Part shown: in pieces, positions 1 through 14,910 of the stretch
Layout of the letters: every line of letters begins with the position of its first letter
Numbering within the stretch: position 1 is the first letter of the stretch
The notes under the pieces: generated by a model
Told to the model about the DNA's origin: nothing
Database searches by the model: none
What the model saw: only the letters and a program-made list of their open reading frames with translations
Origin: Amoebidium appalachense
Lineage: Eukaryota; Ichthyosporea
Direction of reading: 5' to 3'
Assembly: GCA_963693365.1 (NCBI GenBank)
Contig: CAVNZM010000004.1
Span: forward strand, 1,302,001 to 1,366,000
DNA: 64,000 bases
Program-made: the position numbers and the translations under genes

Positions 1-780
1 TCTACTGCTAACTCTTATTCCACTGCTAAATATTCTTCTACTGCTAACTCTTATTCCATTGCTAAATATTCTTCTACTGCTAAATTCTCTGCTAAATATT
101 CTTTACTATTAACCTTCATTCTATTACTAGACTTTATTTCATTGCTAATTCTCAATCTCCTGCTTAACATTTTTATACTGCTCAACATTCTTCTACTACT
201 CAATCTACGGCTCAACTTTATTCTATTATTAACCTTCATTCTATTACTAAACTTTATTCCACTACTAACTCTAAATCTATTACTCAATTCACTGCTTAAC
301 ATTCTTCTCCCGTTAAACATAGTTCTATTGTTAAATATTTTTACTGCTCAAATCACAGTTAAACATTCTTCCACTGTTCAATCCGTTGCTCAACATTCTT
401 ATACTGTTCAATCCGTTGGTCAACATTCTTATACTGTTCAATACACTGCTTAACATTCTTCTACTAGTCAATACACTGCTTAACATTCTTCCACTATTCA
501 ATCTACTACTCAACATTCTTCTATTGTTAACCTTAATTCTACTACTAAATTTCATTCCATTGCTAACTCTTATTCTATTGATTAACATTCTTCTACTACT
601 AACTTTTATTCTACTGCTCAATATCCTTTCACTGCTCAACATTCTTATACTGCTCAATCTTCTTCTACTACTAACTTTCAATCTACTACTCCACATTTTA
701 TACTGCTCAACACCTTTCTATTGCTCAATATTCTTCTACTACTAAATATTCTTCTACTGTTAACTCTCAATCTACCTCAG
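1..780. repeat. 18-bp AT-rich minisatellite
   Basis: Imperfect tandem repeat with a period of 18 bases; the first four units are clearly aligned (for example TCTACTGCTAACTCTTAT alternating with TCCACTGCTAAATATTCT). Because 18 is a multiple of three, frames on both strands stay open for long stretches and encode six-residue Leu/Asn/Ile-rich or Arg/Ser/Leu-rich repeats. Stops break them irregularly on both strands and no start or splice context is visible, so I treat it as non-coding. Confidence 0.85.
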
Positions 781-907
781 TTATCTCTTAGTTTATTTAT
801 CTTTTTGCATTCATCCTACCTCAATCTTAATTTTCCTAACTTTTTACCCTTTTGTATGCATTCTACCTCAGCTATCTCTTAGTTTATTTATCTTTTTGCA
901 TTCATTC
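772..907. repeat. Direct repeat, ~45 bp, two copies 90 bp apart
   Basis: A CTACCTCAG(T/C)TATCTC-type segment followed by a T-rich stretch occurs at about 772-816 and again at about 862-907 with very few differences. The surrounding 780-1500 interval is AT-rich and shows no gene. Confidence 0.7.
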
Positions 908-1499
908 CACATTCCTTATCAATCCCTAATCCATCACATTTAGCCCTCATCCTTTCTAATCTTTACTCCTCCATATCTTAGCAATCATTAGATCTTATCC
1001 TAATCCACCCTACCTCAACCATTAGCAGACTTCTTCAATTCTAATTAATCATTTCTATGTATTCATCCATTCTACCTCAGTAATCTTAAGATCTTATCCT
1101 TCCTTCTACTTATAATCTTTATTTTTTTAATCCTTTATTATTTATAATAACCTCTAATCATTAATCCTTCCTCCTTATACATTATTATTCATCCTACCTT
1201 ATCAATTACTACTCCTATTATTACATTGAATGGTTTCATTCAATTATACTCCAAATGTACTATTAACATAGAACTAAATTCCCTGCTTCTTAATAAATAA
1301 GTTAATTAAACTTTTAATTACATATTTAAAAATTTCATAAAATCTAAATCTTGATTGACTAAAAATCCAAAATTGACGATTTTCTGGGTTTTACGATTTT
1401 CTGTATTTAGGATTCCGAATTCCATCTTATATCGTGACACATGCCTAGAATAAGGAGTAGAGAAGAGGGGGCGAGATGAAATAACTAGATCAAATTTCT

Positions 1500-1946
1500 G
1501 AACCATCGCACCCTCCCATGATTTAGTGGGCCTGAACCCTCACTCTTTTTCCGCCTCTATCTCCATCCCTCCCTACCTCTCCTGTCTCTTATGAAATTAT
1601 CTCCCACCGAGATCTCCAGCCCTCCCCAGGCCTCCGACCGTCTCTCTCCCTCTCTCATGATCCGTCTCTGGTCTCGAGCTCTCGAGATCATAATCATCAG
1701 TCTTGTCTTCCTCTCACAGAGACTCTCTCTTTCGAAGGCTTTCCCTCTCTTCTCCTTCAAAATCTGTTTCCCCCTCCCCCCCCACCCCCCACCCCCCCTC
1801 CCCACCCCCTGTTCAGTCGCGATCGACTGAGCCCTTTCTCTCTTTGTTTAGCACTATGTACTATGTATTAGAGAGAGCCTCTGACTCTCGAGCTCCGAGT
1901 CTCCTCCCCCTCCCGCAGCCCCTAAGAGTCTTAGGCCTCCCCCCCA

Positions 1947-2011
<65 letters not shown>

Positions 2012-2155
2012 CGAACACAAGCAAGCACACATGCGCACAAACACACACACACTTGAAGCACACAAGCTTGCGCACACACAAGCACACCACCCCTCGAGCC
2101 TCGCAGGCCCTAGACTAGCTATGTAGGCCTGCCTCGGCGGATAACTCCCTTGGTC

Positions 2156-2191
<36 letters not shown>

Positions 2192-2430
2192 ACCCCCAAA
2201 ATTATCTTCGTATTAACATTTTTATGATTAACTTAATGATTTGTGATCCCATACCCCCCCACCCCTCCCCCCACACCCCTACCCTCTCTCCCTTCCCATC
2301 CTCCCCACAACACACACATACGTCGAAGCCAAGTAGCCTCGACGCGTGCGCGTGCGCGCGCGCGCGCGCGCGTGTTTGTGTGTGTGTGTGTGCGTGTGTG
2401 TGTGTGCGCGTGTGTGTACAGTAGAAGCGT
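1500..2430. repeat. Pyrimidine-rich block with (CA)n, G-run and (GC)n/(GT)n
   Basis: Contains CT-rich sequence (1550-1830), a (CA)n tract (about 1949-2004), a run of about 30 G (about 2157-2187), and an alternating (GC)n stretch running into (GT)n (about 2343-2415). Open frames here are repeat artefacts. No gene recognised. Confidence 0.8.
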
Positions 2431-3860
2431 GGTAACAGCTAGGTCACCAATACCTTCAGCTAGAGCAAGACCAATTCTACAGGAAGGCAATACGTTTTTA
2501 GATGTTACACATGCGATTGCCATATTTGGCAATATGATTAAGGTGGTCCGATGACTAAATACATATGAAACGAGACAAAGGCTTAGTTTTTCAAGGTGTC
2601 TGCTTGCATCAAGTCTAGTGTCCTGTGGCAATTTTTTCTATTGTTATTTTGTGTGATTTTTTTGTGATTATGTACATGTCTAATAAGTAGGTGGCAGTCC
2701 CAAGTCACACCCACCTCACAGCTCCACCTGAATACGTCAGACCCTGTTGTTTTGTACGGGTCTAAGGGAGCAGAGTGCACAGAGGTGTCATGTAAAACAC
2801 GACTAACACATTAATGAGAGGGCAATCGGAGTTGTTCACGAGACATTGAAAGATTCAAACAACAACTGATTCTTTATTGTGCTCTCGGTTCCTTTTGTAC
2901 TTGCGACTTATCACCTTATCACAACTAAAGAGGGAGAACCAATCGGTTCTATCAGAGGATAGAAAAACACATTCCGACAGAGCATACGCATTCCAACTTC
3001 CGATTAAACTAAAGTTTAGAAACTCTTACTTAAATAAATTAAGTAATTATACATCTAGTCACTATTAACTCACATATATATTTATGTTCGTCTCTATAAA
3101 GAAACTTATTTAAATACATATATTTCCTAATAGTCGACACTCTCAAAGTGAAGACACTTTGCAATAAACCGAATTCCATATATATCTATTGTCCAATCAC
3201 AACACACATATATTAATAGACAGGAATGCACAACACGATCTACAGATGTACTCGCTCGCGACTATTGGCGAGCCATCCTTTTGAGAACAAAACTAAGCCA
3301 TTTTGTAATAAAGGAAAGACAACGAGTGTAGCTAGCCAATCACGCTACCTCTCAGATAAACAGAGGAGAGCAAACAGAAATAAAATACAATAAGTTCTTA
3401 TCAGGCAAGAGAGCCAGGTGTGCACAGATCTACAGATATCTGTGCTCACAGAAACAAGGGAGAGAGAGATACGGGGGGGGGGGGGGGGGGGGGGGGGAGA
3501 GAGAGAGAGAGAGAGCACAAAGAAGGAAAGCAGACACGAATACAAACAAGCTAAGACACATACATACTTCAAGGCTCTTGCTGTCATACATGGTGACGTA
3601 TTCCAGCATCCCCACTCAAGGGGTTGAAGTTTGTGTTCTCGTGTCTGTTGATGTGACGGTAGATGAGGTCCAAACACAGGAGGGGCCGTCACACTCAAGT
3701 TTCCCCACTCGAGGATGCAAACCGAAGATCCTTGAGGTGGGAAGGAGAGAATCAAAACTGAAGAGGCACACAACGACGGTTGCCTCTGAAGACTCGGAAC
3801 AATAAATCATGGTGGTTATGGTCGATATATATATATAGAGGAAACACTAGTGTATGTGTG
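2430..3860. other. AT-rich intergenic sequence, no gene seen
   Basis: Mostly unique AT-rich sequence. It includes a perfect 7-bp-stem hairpin (CAAAGTG/CACTTTG, 3144-3161) and a G-run joined to (GA)n (about 3475-3515). It lies downstream, in the minus sense, of the copia remnant and could include its 3' end or LTR, but I could not pair two LTRs. Confidence 0.5.
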
Positions 3861-4060
3861 ACGTGTTGGTGGCTAATGTTTTATACTGGGGACCACCCAG
3901 GTAAACACAAGGCATGAACATCTTGTGGACTGATTTATAGACTGGTTGTCAACCAGTTAAGACACGGGGGAAGGTGCATCCCGTGGACTAGGTTTAGACT
4001 GGCAGTCAACCAGCTCGCAAGGCTATAGATAATTATTTATACTGGGTCGCCATCCCAGTT
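3846..4060 (-). repeat. Array of ~57-bp units with covarying hairpins and TATAAA-like boxes
   Basis: In the minus sense, four degenerate units each carry a hairpin of the form CTGG...CCAG followed by (C)TATAAA or a variant (plus-strand stems: 4041-4059, around 3998-4014, 3941-3957, 3886-3900). The two central units each carry a second 6-bp stem: CACGGG with CCCGTG in one and CACAAG with CTTGTG in the other, so both sides changed together. It lies about 270 bp beyond the copia-type reading frame and may belong to its 3' non-coding region. Confidence 0.6.
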
Positions 4061-4325
4061 CGACATATATATAAAGTCAAATATAGAAGAAAACCAATAT
4101 ATATGGTGGGATATGAATATAAATAAACGACGGATGGTGGAGAATAATCCCCACTGAAGATGCACACACATGACGATGTAAGACTGAGTCCCCACTGATG
4201 AAGAGAAACGATGAGGAGTAGTAGACTTTCGTTGGGAGGCATCTTGAGCACCGTAGGTGTGTCAACTGCTGTCCAGGGCCCCAACCTACTCAGAAACCAC
4301 TCGATGATGAACACCAGTGCACGGG

Positions 4326-5486
4326 TCAGTCATGGAGACTGAGGTTGGCACGGTGTGTGTCGTGGGTCAGACTAGCCAGAGGCTTGGTGAAGATGTCGGC
4401 CAGGTTCTTCTTGGTGTCGATGTAGTTGACGACTACATCAAGGCTGGGTCGGGAGATGCTCACCATAGCCGTGGCTGGCCGGGAGGAGAGACGGGAGGAA
4501 CGACGGGGGACGGGACTGAGGGGCTCAGGGGCCGGGGGAGTGTCTGGGACAGACACTCGGGGTTCGGGGATGGGAGCCTGGAAGGCGGGGATGGGTGCCG
4601 TTTTGAGGGGGGAGTCGGATGACACGGGGCTGGACGGGGCCGAGTGGAACTCCGGAGACCCAGGACGAACCGGGGTTAGATGACCAGGTACGTGGTCATT
4701 GACGGCAGGGGCCGGCAGCAGGGGTTGCTGGCCGGTGGGGGGGTGGGTGGGTGGACCCACGGGGGCAGGCACACGACGGGGGGAACGACGGAGAATCACT
4801 GACGGAATCTCATCGTCATCGGAGTGAGGATCCAGGGACGGCAGTGATGGATCGATTGAGGTCGGCTGATTGGTGGCCGGCACATAAATCTGATTGGATG
4901 CCGTGGTGAATTGTGATTCGTCGAAGACAGGGGCTTCGGAAACGGGGGCAGGCAGCACGGTAGGCTGGCTAGAAACGTGGATGGGAACGGCCGGACCTGG
5001 CAGCACGTGTTGCTTGCCAGGGTCGGGGGGTAACGGGGGGGAAACAGCTGCAGGGGTAACTGGGGCCCGTGCAGGGTTTGGGGGAGCTGAGAGCTCGACG
5101 AGGCTGGCCACGTGATCGGAGGAAACTGCTGCCGGAATGCGGGGCAGATCAATGGAATGTGTGGGGTCCGGCGACAGTGACAGCACGGTGGTGGGAACAG
5201 CGTTGGAAATCCTGGAAGGGAGCATGTTGGACGACATGGTAAACGGTTCTGGCAGGGACTCGGGGCCGGGACTCCTATGGAGTAGGAAAGCACAAAGTGC
5301 TTGGACTGTGTTGAACACGGGAGACTGGAAAGAAGTACCGAATATGGGTACTTCAGATGGACTTGAGGGAGGATAGTCAAGTCGGATCGAGACTGATCGT
5401 CGATCGGAATGGAGCCGGGGTTTGAAATTATAGTCGAATGGTGGTCGACGGGGTTCGAAATCTGACGAGTGATTGGGATTTCGATG
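4326..5486 (-). pseudogene. Ty1/copia-type pol remnant with the RT core deleted
   Basis: The frame is open from about 5486 to the stop at 4326. Its C-terminus carries the signature that ends copia RNase H (YIDTKKNLADIFTKPLA). Upstream is a Pro/Ser-rich region with VFDES and two Arg-Arg-Ser boxes (RRSPRR, RRSSR), typical of the linker between integrase and reverse transcriptase in copia polyproteins. The linker joins the RNase H end almost directly, so the reverse transcriptase core with its YVDD box and most of RNase H are missing. No integrase DDE region or zinc knuckle is visible. I call it a dead, internally deleted element. The family assignment rests on one strong motif plus the linker character. 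Confidence 0.7.
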
Positions 5487-5489
5487 TTA

Positions 5490-6300
5490 TGGAATGGGAG
5501 CCTCCGGGGCAGACAGGGCGGCGCGGTGGAGACCACGTCGGGACAGGGGGACACGTCATGAAGTGTCAAAGAAGAACTTGGAGCGCGACGGCAGAACCAA
5601 GGGTGGAGGAAGGTTTGACGTGACGGAGAGGAACCAGGACGGAACTGGAAGGAGGGCAAGCTGAAACTTGAAAGGATGGCACGATTGTCAAGGCATGACA
5701 GAAGCTCTTGTCAAGATGAGTCAGATCTTGTCAAGGGGAGTGACGGAGGACCGGTTACGGCCGGTCGCGGGAGGAGCCGAGAGGCTAGGTGACGGCGGGA
5801 AGTGCCAGAGACGGAATGTGCAGAAAAGCACAGACGGGTTTAGGGGACGCCAGAGAGAGATGTACACGGCCTCAGCACCAAGAGGAAGGGGGGGGCGGCA
5901 ACAATTCACGGAATAGGCACTCAACGTTAACACGCAAGTGACCATTAGATGAGGTGCATGAGGAGCTGACCACAGCTATGATGTGTACCAGGAATTTAAC
6001 GATTGCTAGGTCTAGATGTGTTGCGAGAGCGTGCGAAAACTGGGCCTTTAACCTGTTTGTTTTTTACAGGGGAAACCTGTCGCTGGGTGGGTGCTTGTGT
6101 GTGTGTGTGTGTGTGTGTGTGTCCTTGTGTGTGTGTGCGTGTGTGTTTGTGTGTCTGTGTGTGTTTGTGTGTGTGTGTATGTGTGTGTGTGTGGGTGTGT
6201 GTGGGTGCGTGCGTGCCTGTGTGACACCTGACGTCTTGATATCATTGGGTTAGCGAGTACCATGAGTAGAGATTTGCCTTTTTTGGATAATGACCTCAAC
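5490..6300. other. No gene seen; (TG)n near 6095-6220
   Basis: GC-rich sequence continuous with the copia remnant up to about 5900, then a TG-rich tract at about 6095-6220. The overlapping long frames are alternative readings of the same biased sequence. Confidence 0.5.
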
Positions 6301-6307
6301 ACCCCTC

Positions 6308-6660
6308 TCATGGGTGCTTTCGAAAAAGGGAAAACACGGTTAGATTAGTTGAAAGGGGAGGGGGGGGGGGGGGGGGAAGGGGGGAAGGGGGGGGGGAGGG
6401 GGGGGGGGGGGGGGGGGGAGGGGCGATTTCGCCGATTTTCTCAGCAGCCCAATTAAGGAAAATACTCTGGCACGTACTGACTGTGCCCTCTAGCCTATGT
6501 ACGATAAATCGACGCTGGCTGTCACGTGATCAGCCGCTCTCCGTATCGTCCACGTCTCCTTGAAAAATAAGAGCTACCTCAGAAGGTAGCAGGAAAAAAC
6601 TGCTTAAAAAGGGCACTTTGTCATGAGTGCTTTCGAAAAAGACATACAAGGTTAGATTAA
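6308..6660. repeat. Direct repeat of ~40 bp, copies 313 bp apart, around a G-rich block
   Basis: A segment starting TCATG(G/A)GTGCTTTCGAAAAA and ending in GGTTAGATTA occurs at 6308-6347 and 6621-6659. Between them lies a G-rich block at about 6357-6420 interrupted by single A residues. Confidence 0.7.
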
Positions 6661-7253
6661 GCTTAGTGCCGGGGCTAGGAATAGGAGGAAAAGTCAGTCT
6701 CTGCAAGTAGCCTCATTCTTGGTGGCGGGAGACGTCTTCCGGCCGACTCCCCTCACCTCGAGTTGATTACTCGCTGGAAACAACCGCCCCTGCCATTCTC
6801 TTCCCCGCTCCTCCCCTCACACTCACACTGGATTTGTAGGGTGGTAATTTACGCCCAAGCGACACCTTCATAGTGTGCCGCCCAACCAAAGGAAGAGAGC
6901 TGAAGTGGCCTTATATGACCATGTACGACGATATGTAGGCAGGACAGAGGGCCAATGCCCATATATGGCAGGTAGGAAAGACGTGAAAAGTCCCATGACT
7001 GGGGGGGGGTTGGGGGGGGGTTTTGCAATTGTGTTGAAGGGGTTTGTGCTGTTTACTCGAGGCAGACAGAGACCAGTTTCCAGTTTCAGGTAAGGGGCCT
7101 TTTGCTTGGTATATCCCCTCAGCGCTATATCATGATCAGGTACATGGAAGGCGAGTAGTTGGTCCCCTCGCTCCCCCCCCCCCCCCCCCCTCCCCCCTTG
7201 ATTTTATCCCCCTTCTATTTCTTCGCCGGGGCTGGGTCACTTGGTATCAGCTG

Positions 7254-7342
<89 letters not shown>

Positions 7343-7543
7343 CTAGCGTTTCGTGTTGCCATGTTGCTCGAGCCAACCAATGCGTCTAATAAAGAGATTA
7401 TAACCACGTTTGCCATTTTCGAGCCGCTGGGTGTCTGTGAATGTGTGGTGTGTGTGCTGCGGTATAAGGTGGTATATCAATCTCCATTTAGCAATAAATG
7501 ACCGTTCAAATTTGTCATCTATGTGTTGTTTAAGCTACCCCCC

Positions 7544-7577
<34 letters not shown>

Positions 7578-7723
7578 CCCAAAAAAAAAACAAAAAACCA
7601 AACAAAGAAACAAAAAAGATAAATAACACTAAATAAATAATAAAAAATAATGTAAAAACTGTCAACACACAAAGAAGGCACACATGCACACACACACACA
7701 CATGCACACACGTGCACGCGCGT

Positions 7724-7757
<34 letters not shown>

Positions 7758-7858
7758 ACACACACCACACGTGCGCATGCGCACAAACACACACATAGAC
7801 GCTCGCGCGCGCACACACACACGCGCGCACACGTTCCCCCTAACCCTCTTTCCCTTCC

Positions 7859-7891
<33 letters not shown>

Positions 7892-8275
7892 TTCTCTTCC
7901 CACATTCAAAAACCCGGTACATTTTCCTGTGTTAATACAGAATTCTGTGAACCCCTGTCCACCCCAAAATTAAAAAATAAAATAAAAATAAAAATAAATA
8001 CAAATCATTGAACTTCATTCAACACTAAAGCCAAAAAAAAAAAAACAATTTATACTATTACAGGCAATCTATTTCACCAACAGTCTCTTTGCGGTTCAAA
8101 ATCTCACAGTCTTTCCATCTCCCCACAACCACCAGCGAAAAACATGTTGAACTTAGAGTGGACTCGCATTACCCCGAAACAATGTGTTTGTAGACCTTAC
8201 CGTGAGCATCATTGCTGAACAAATTGTAGCCCACTGGATATAGATGGCACATTGGGCCCGGATCCCCCATCCCTT

Positions 8276-8309
<34 letters not shown>

Positions 8310-8479
8310 ACCACCACCAAAAAAAAAAAAAAAAGAAAAAAAAGAAAAAGGAAAAAAAAACAACACACACCCACACCCACACTCAAAGAGTCGAGACAAT
8401 AGAAAGAAAAGATGTACTGGTAACAAAGTTGGATAACCCAATCGGCATTGCAGAAAACAGGTGCAACCCCCCCCCCCCC

Positions 8480-8517
<38 letters not shown>

Positions 8518-9393
8518 CCTCACATCAACGACAACAACAGCAAAACAAAGGCAACCAAAGAGAAGAAAAAAAAAACACACAATAACAAAAGCAATAAATC
8601 TCACCTGTGTACGTGTATGTGCGTGTGTGTACGGGTTTGCAGAGGGATGATGTATACGTGTGTGTCGGTGTGTTTAGGGTGTGTGTAGATGTGTCTATTC
8701 GTGTGCACGTATGGAGTGTAAAGGGCGAAGATGGGTCGGTGTGCAAGTGCGTACGTGTGTATACGTGTGTGTAGGTGTGTGTAGGTGTGTGCTGGTGTGC
8801 GTGTGATGGGTGGCGTGTATGGAAAGCCTGAATAAATGTGTCTACGTGTGTGTACGTGTGTAAAGGAATGTGTATGGGCGTGTTGCGTGCGCTTTGGCTG
8901 AGTATATGTGTGTGTGTATATGTGTGTATGTGTGGTGTGTATGAAGATGTGGGTGCCCGGTCTCAACAGGGCGGAGGGGGGAGGGGGGGGGGGGGGGGGG
9001 GGTAGCATGCGTTGCAGAGTACACTTGCTTTTTTATCTCCCTCTTCTAATCCGTGCCCAAGCTGCTCGAGAAAACTTGGAGAAAACACACACACATTCAC
9101 AGCCAACAGACACGCACAAGCACGCCGTGGTGCAAGACACACAAACACCCATACACGCATAATCTACACCATACTACAAACCGTTCACGCACACACACAT
9201 GCAGGCACACACGCACCCACACACACATACACAACACACCCACACACCCCACACAACACAACAAGGCTGAGACAAGAATACACACACGCGCACATGCATG
9301 AAATTGTTAGACACATACACTGTGCAAATACACGGCACACTAACAAACACATGCACACACGCGCACGCGAGCACACACACACACACAAACACA

Positions 9394-9464
<71 letters not shown>

Positions 9465-9820
9465 GCAAGCTAGCACGCACACACAAGCATGCATGCGGGA
9501 CGCTTTTTTGAAACAGGCAAACACACGCAGTCTTCGCGAGACGCAATGCGGCACATGCACACACACACACACACGTACACAGACACACACGACTCACACG
9601 CACACGACTCGCACGCACACACACACACACACACACATCCACACATCCCTCCCTCCCCTCCCTCCCATCCTCCCCAACACACACACTTTCGTTGGTTTAT
9701 TGGTTCGAGTGAGAGGAGGATGCGTAGGCAAAACCCTCCTGCCCTTTCCCAAACCTAGACAAAAATTCTCTAACAACTGCCACACTCTATTCGGTTCTGT
9801 AAAACAAACATGCCGCATCC
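6660..9820. repeat. Microsatellite-dense region: (GT)n, (CA)n and C runs
   Basis: Long (GT)n at about 7255-7335, C runs at about 7166-7190, 7540-7576, 7860-7890, 8277-8309 and 8467-8516, CA-rich stretches at 7680-7830 and 9085-9260, and (CA)n at about 9376-9460. Poly-A tracts adjoin several C runs. No complete gene recognised. Two short exon-like segments (6873-6971 and 8391-8460) are discussed in the findings. Confidence 0.75.
7101..7145. repeat. Dispersed repeat, copy A
   Basis: Forty-five bases centred on GGTATATCCCCTCAGCG that recur at 34524-34568 with roughly seven substitutions. Weaker similarity appears to continue upstream of both copies. Probably an old interspersed element of unknown type. 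Confidence 0.6.
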
Positions 9821-10037
9821 AGTCTCTGTGACGGTAAACTTCAAACAACTAAATCGTATAGTTTCTATACAAATTAAATACAAATATGATATTAGAATAT
9901 TCTTGCAATGGGGCCAATTGTCGAATACCTCTTTTAATGCATTATTTCGGTCACTGAGCCGAAAGGAATTAATACATAGTCTTCCAACAGAACTACCGAA
10001 ACACGAGTCATGCGCATATAGTAAGAAATTTACAATA

Positions 10038-10071
<34 letters not shown>

Positions 10072-10891
10072 CACTCTCTTTTCATTTTAGCGGAAGATCC
10101 AAAATGTCTACCAATGCAGCCATACCTTAAAAAGCAGTCTTCTCGCTTCTCCCCACTTCTCTTGCTTCTGTTCTCTCACTTCTTCTCTCTCCCTCCGATT
10201 TTATTATCTACAAAAAAGGTAAACGTATGACTCCCTCCCTCCTCCCCCCCCCCCCCTCCCCCCTCCCCCCCCCTTACCCCCCCCCCCCCCCCCCCCCCCC
10301 CCCAACCAACCAACCAAAAAAAAAAAAAAAAAAAAAAAAAGTAAAAATCGAGCCCTGAACGTTAACACCACCACCACACGATGATGCCCTTCAACTCACC
10401 CCTCCTTAGTCACAACATCTTCCCCCCCCCCCCCCCCTTTTTTTTGGGGGGGGGGGGGGGTGGGGGGGGAGGGAGGGAGTAACTAGCAGGCTCAAAAGCA
10501 TACCCCCTTACCCCCCCCCCCCCCCCCCCCCCCCTCCTCCTCCACCCCCTCTCCCCCCAGGGCACGTAGGGCGCAGGTCGAACAAAACATGCATACTGCA
10601 AAGCCCCTCTCCTCCCCCCCCCCGGCCCCACCTCCCCACCGCACCCACCAACACCATGGCAATGTCTCTCTCTCCTCCTCCCCTCACTCTTTTTCCTTCA
10701 CCCCCACGCCCCATTCCCCCCTCAACCACCATCAGAATCTCTCTTTCCCTCATCGAAGGTTGCTGATTCTGAACGGCTTGTCTTGTTTTCAAGTTCCTTG
10801 GAATAAACCACTCGCCTTGGATCGTGAATGTACAAGAGTCCCCTCCCCCCCCCCTCCCTCCCCACCACCACCGCCGCCACCACCACCACCA

Positions 10892-10926
<35 letters not shown>

Positions 10927-11435
10927 CATGCACACACACACACACACACCGCGCGCGCGCGTGCACCACGAGCACCACCATCGCAACCACCACCACCACC
11001 ACCACCACCACAAACAAATAGCCATATGACAAACAATCAGCAACACGAATCCTGCAACCAGACTGACTGAAAGTCTTGACATATGGGGGCTCTCTCTCCC
11101 CATCTCCCATCGAAAACCGGCCACCACCGTGGTAGTGGTGTGGACCCGCTATGGGGGATATATCAATTCGTCCCCTCATCGAGGGTAACCCCTGAGCAAG
11201 GGAATTTTGTGTTTTAAATTTGTCTAAGAGTTGGACAGCCGGTGCACTGGAGTTTTTGGTGTCCATCCACACGCTCGCCCCAGCACCACGTGTGTTTAAG
11301 TGTGCGTGTTTGTCAGCATATTGTGCGCGACAGTGTCTGCGCCCTTGTGTGTGTGTGTGTATGTATGCGTGCGTTGGTGTGTGCACGTGTGAGTTTTTTT
11401 TTTGGTGGTGGTGGTGGGGGGGGGGGGGGGGGGGG

Positions 11436-11475
<40 letters not shown>

Positions 11476-11597
11476 CGGGGGGTGGCTGGATGTCACGTCC
11501 GTGCCGTGCAGTGTATGCCCACCTGTGTGTGTGTATGCACGGTGGGTGGGTGGGTGGGTGGTTCGTCTGCTTGTTATGGAGGTCCCCCCTCTTCCCC

Positions 11598-11637
<40 letters not shown>

Positions 11638-13000
11638 TCCCCCTAACACTCACACAGACACAACCACACACCCCCATCCCATCAACCCCAGCCATCTGCT
11701 CTACTAAGTTCAAGTAAATCAGCATTCGGTATGTATTAAGTACTTGCTCTGAACTGAATGTACATGTCCGAACACCGAAATTCAGTCAAGGACATAAATA
11801 AATGCCCGGGTTCAAACTTCATATTTGTTCATTGCTTTCAGACCATTCTTGAGACCGGGGAGGGGAGGAGGGGTGTGGCCGTGTGTGGGGGTTGGAGAAT
11901 AGGGGGGGGGGGGGGGCAGTTGAAGGATAAGGCCTGGGGGGGAGGGGGGGGGAGGGGGGGGGAAAGAAACACACATTCTTCCGCATGCAACATACACACC
12001 GATATTCAACATACATGTCATGTGCAATGTCAACGGACCGTGCATGTGCAGCATTGGACAGTATCTTCCGTAGCCTACTAAATACTACTGCCACTGTGAC
12101 AGAAACTCTGCAGCTCTGCAACGTGCAGTACACAGGCAGGGGCGGTATGTGGTCAGTTTGACACACACCCGTTTTTAGGTGTGCCACGTGTACGCTTATA
12201 TATATAGGCTCAACACCCATATTGTACATATTGATACAGCCGCATGACTTGTGGGTGATCACGTGACCACATGAAACTCACACCTGCATGTTCAGTTGGC
12301 CGATGATGCAATTGATATTGGCTCCCCTCCCCTCACCACCCCCCCCCCCTCCCCCCTTCCCCCCCCCCCCCCCTCCACCGCCCCCCCCCCCCCCCCCCCG
12401 GCCGCCTGGGCGCCCGGGCCTACTCTGCTAAGTTAACACACATCTTATGGCTGCTGGGCTGCTGTATTCTTGGACACTGTGCGGCAAAAGTTACAACACA
12501 ACTGCTATGTGTAAGTGCCCCAAGCACGCGCGTATGCTGCATTGCTTGTGACTCTTTCTTTCTGCATTTGCCTGTGGATGGTGCGTACGGGGGCACGTTT
12601 GTAATCTCAGACTGATGCCGCATATGCCATGGAAGAAGGTGCTTGGTACAGATGTGCATGCGTGTGTGAGTAGAGATGCAGGATGGGTGGTGTGGGTTGT
12701 ATTGCTCTGGTGTTTAGGTCTGGACATATTTGCCTACCCATGGAGGAGCCCAAGTGTTTACGGTGGAGACTGCATTACAATCAACTCGTGATCACCGGGC
12801 GGAAAGGAGTTGTCTCTGGATGTGACAACCAATTATATTAGGTTTGATTTAACATTTTGAGGTATGCCTGGCTAACATGAAGGGAGCGTGCGTGTGGTGT
12901 GTCTGTGTCTGTGTGTGTGTGTGGGGGGGGGGGGTTGGGGGGAGGGGAGGAGGGGAAGGGGAGGGTCTGCGTAATACGGTGTGCTTGTGTGAGTGTACAG
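9820..13000. repeat. C/G-run-rich region without a recognisable gene
   Basis: C runs at about 10039-10070, 10280-10303 and 10511-10534, (CAC)n/(CA)n near 10862-11010, a G-rich block at about 11413-11480 and C runs at 11597-11634 and about 12344-12400. Unique stretches at 9830-10030, 11700-11850 and 12400-12890 show no coding signal I trust. Confidence 0.65.
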
Positions 13001-13008
13001 CCCGTCTG

Positions 13009-14900
<1,892 letters not shown>

Positions 14901-14909
14901 GGTCGCAGG

Positions 14910-14910
14910 T

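Noticed and set aside
2740-3330. Possible copia LTR
   Set aside because: No second copy of the sequence is present in the window, so LTR status cannot be supported.
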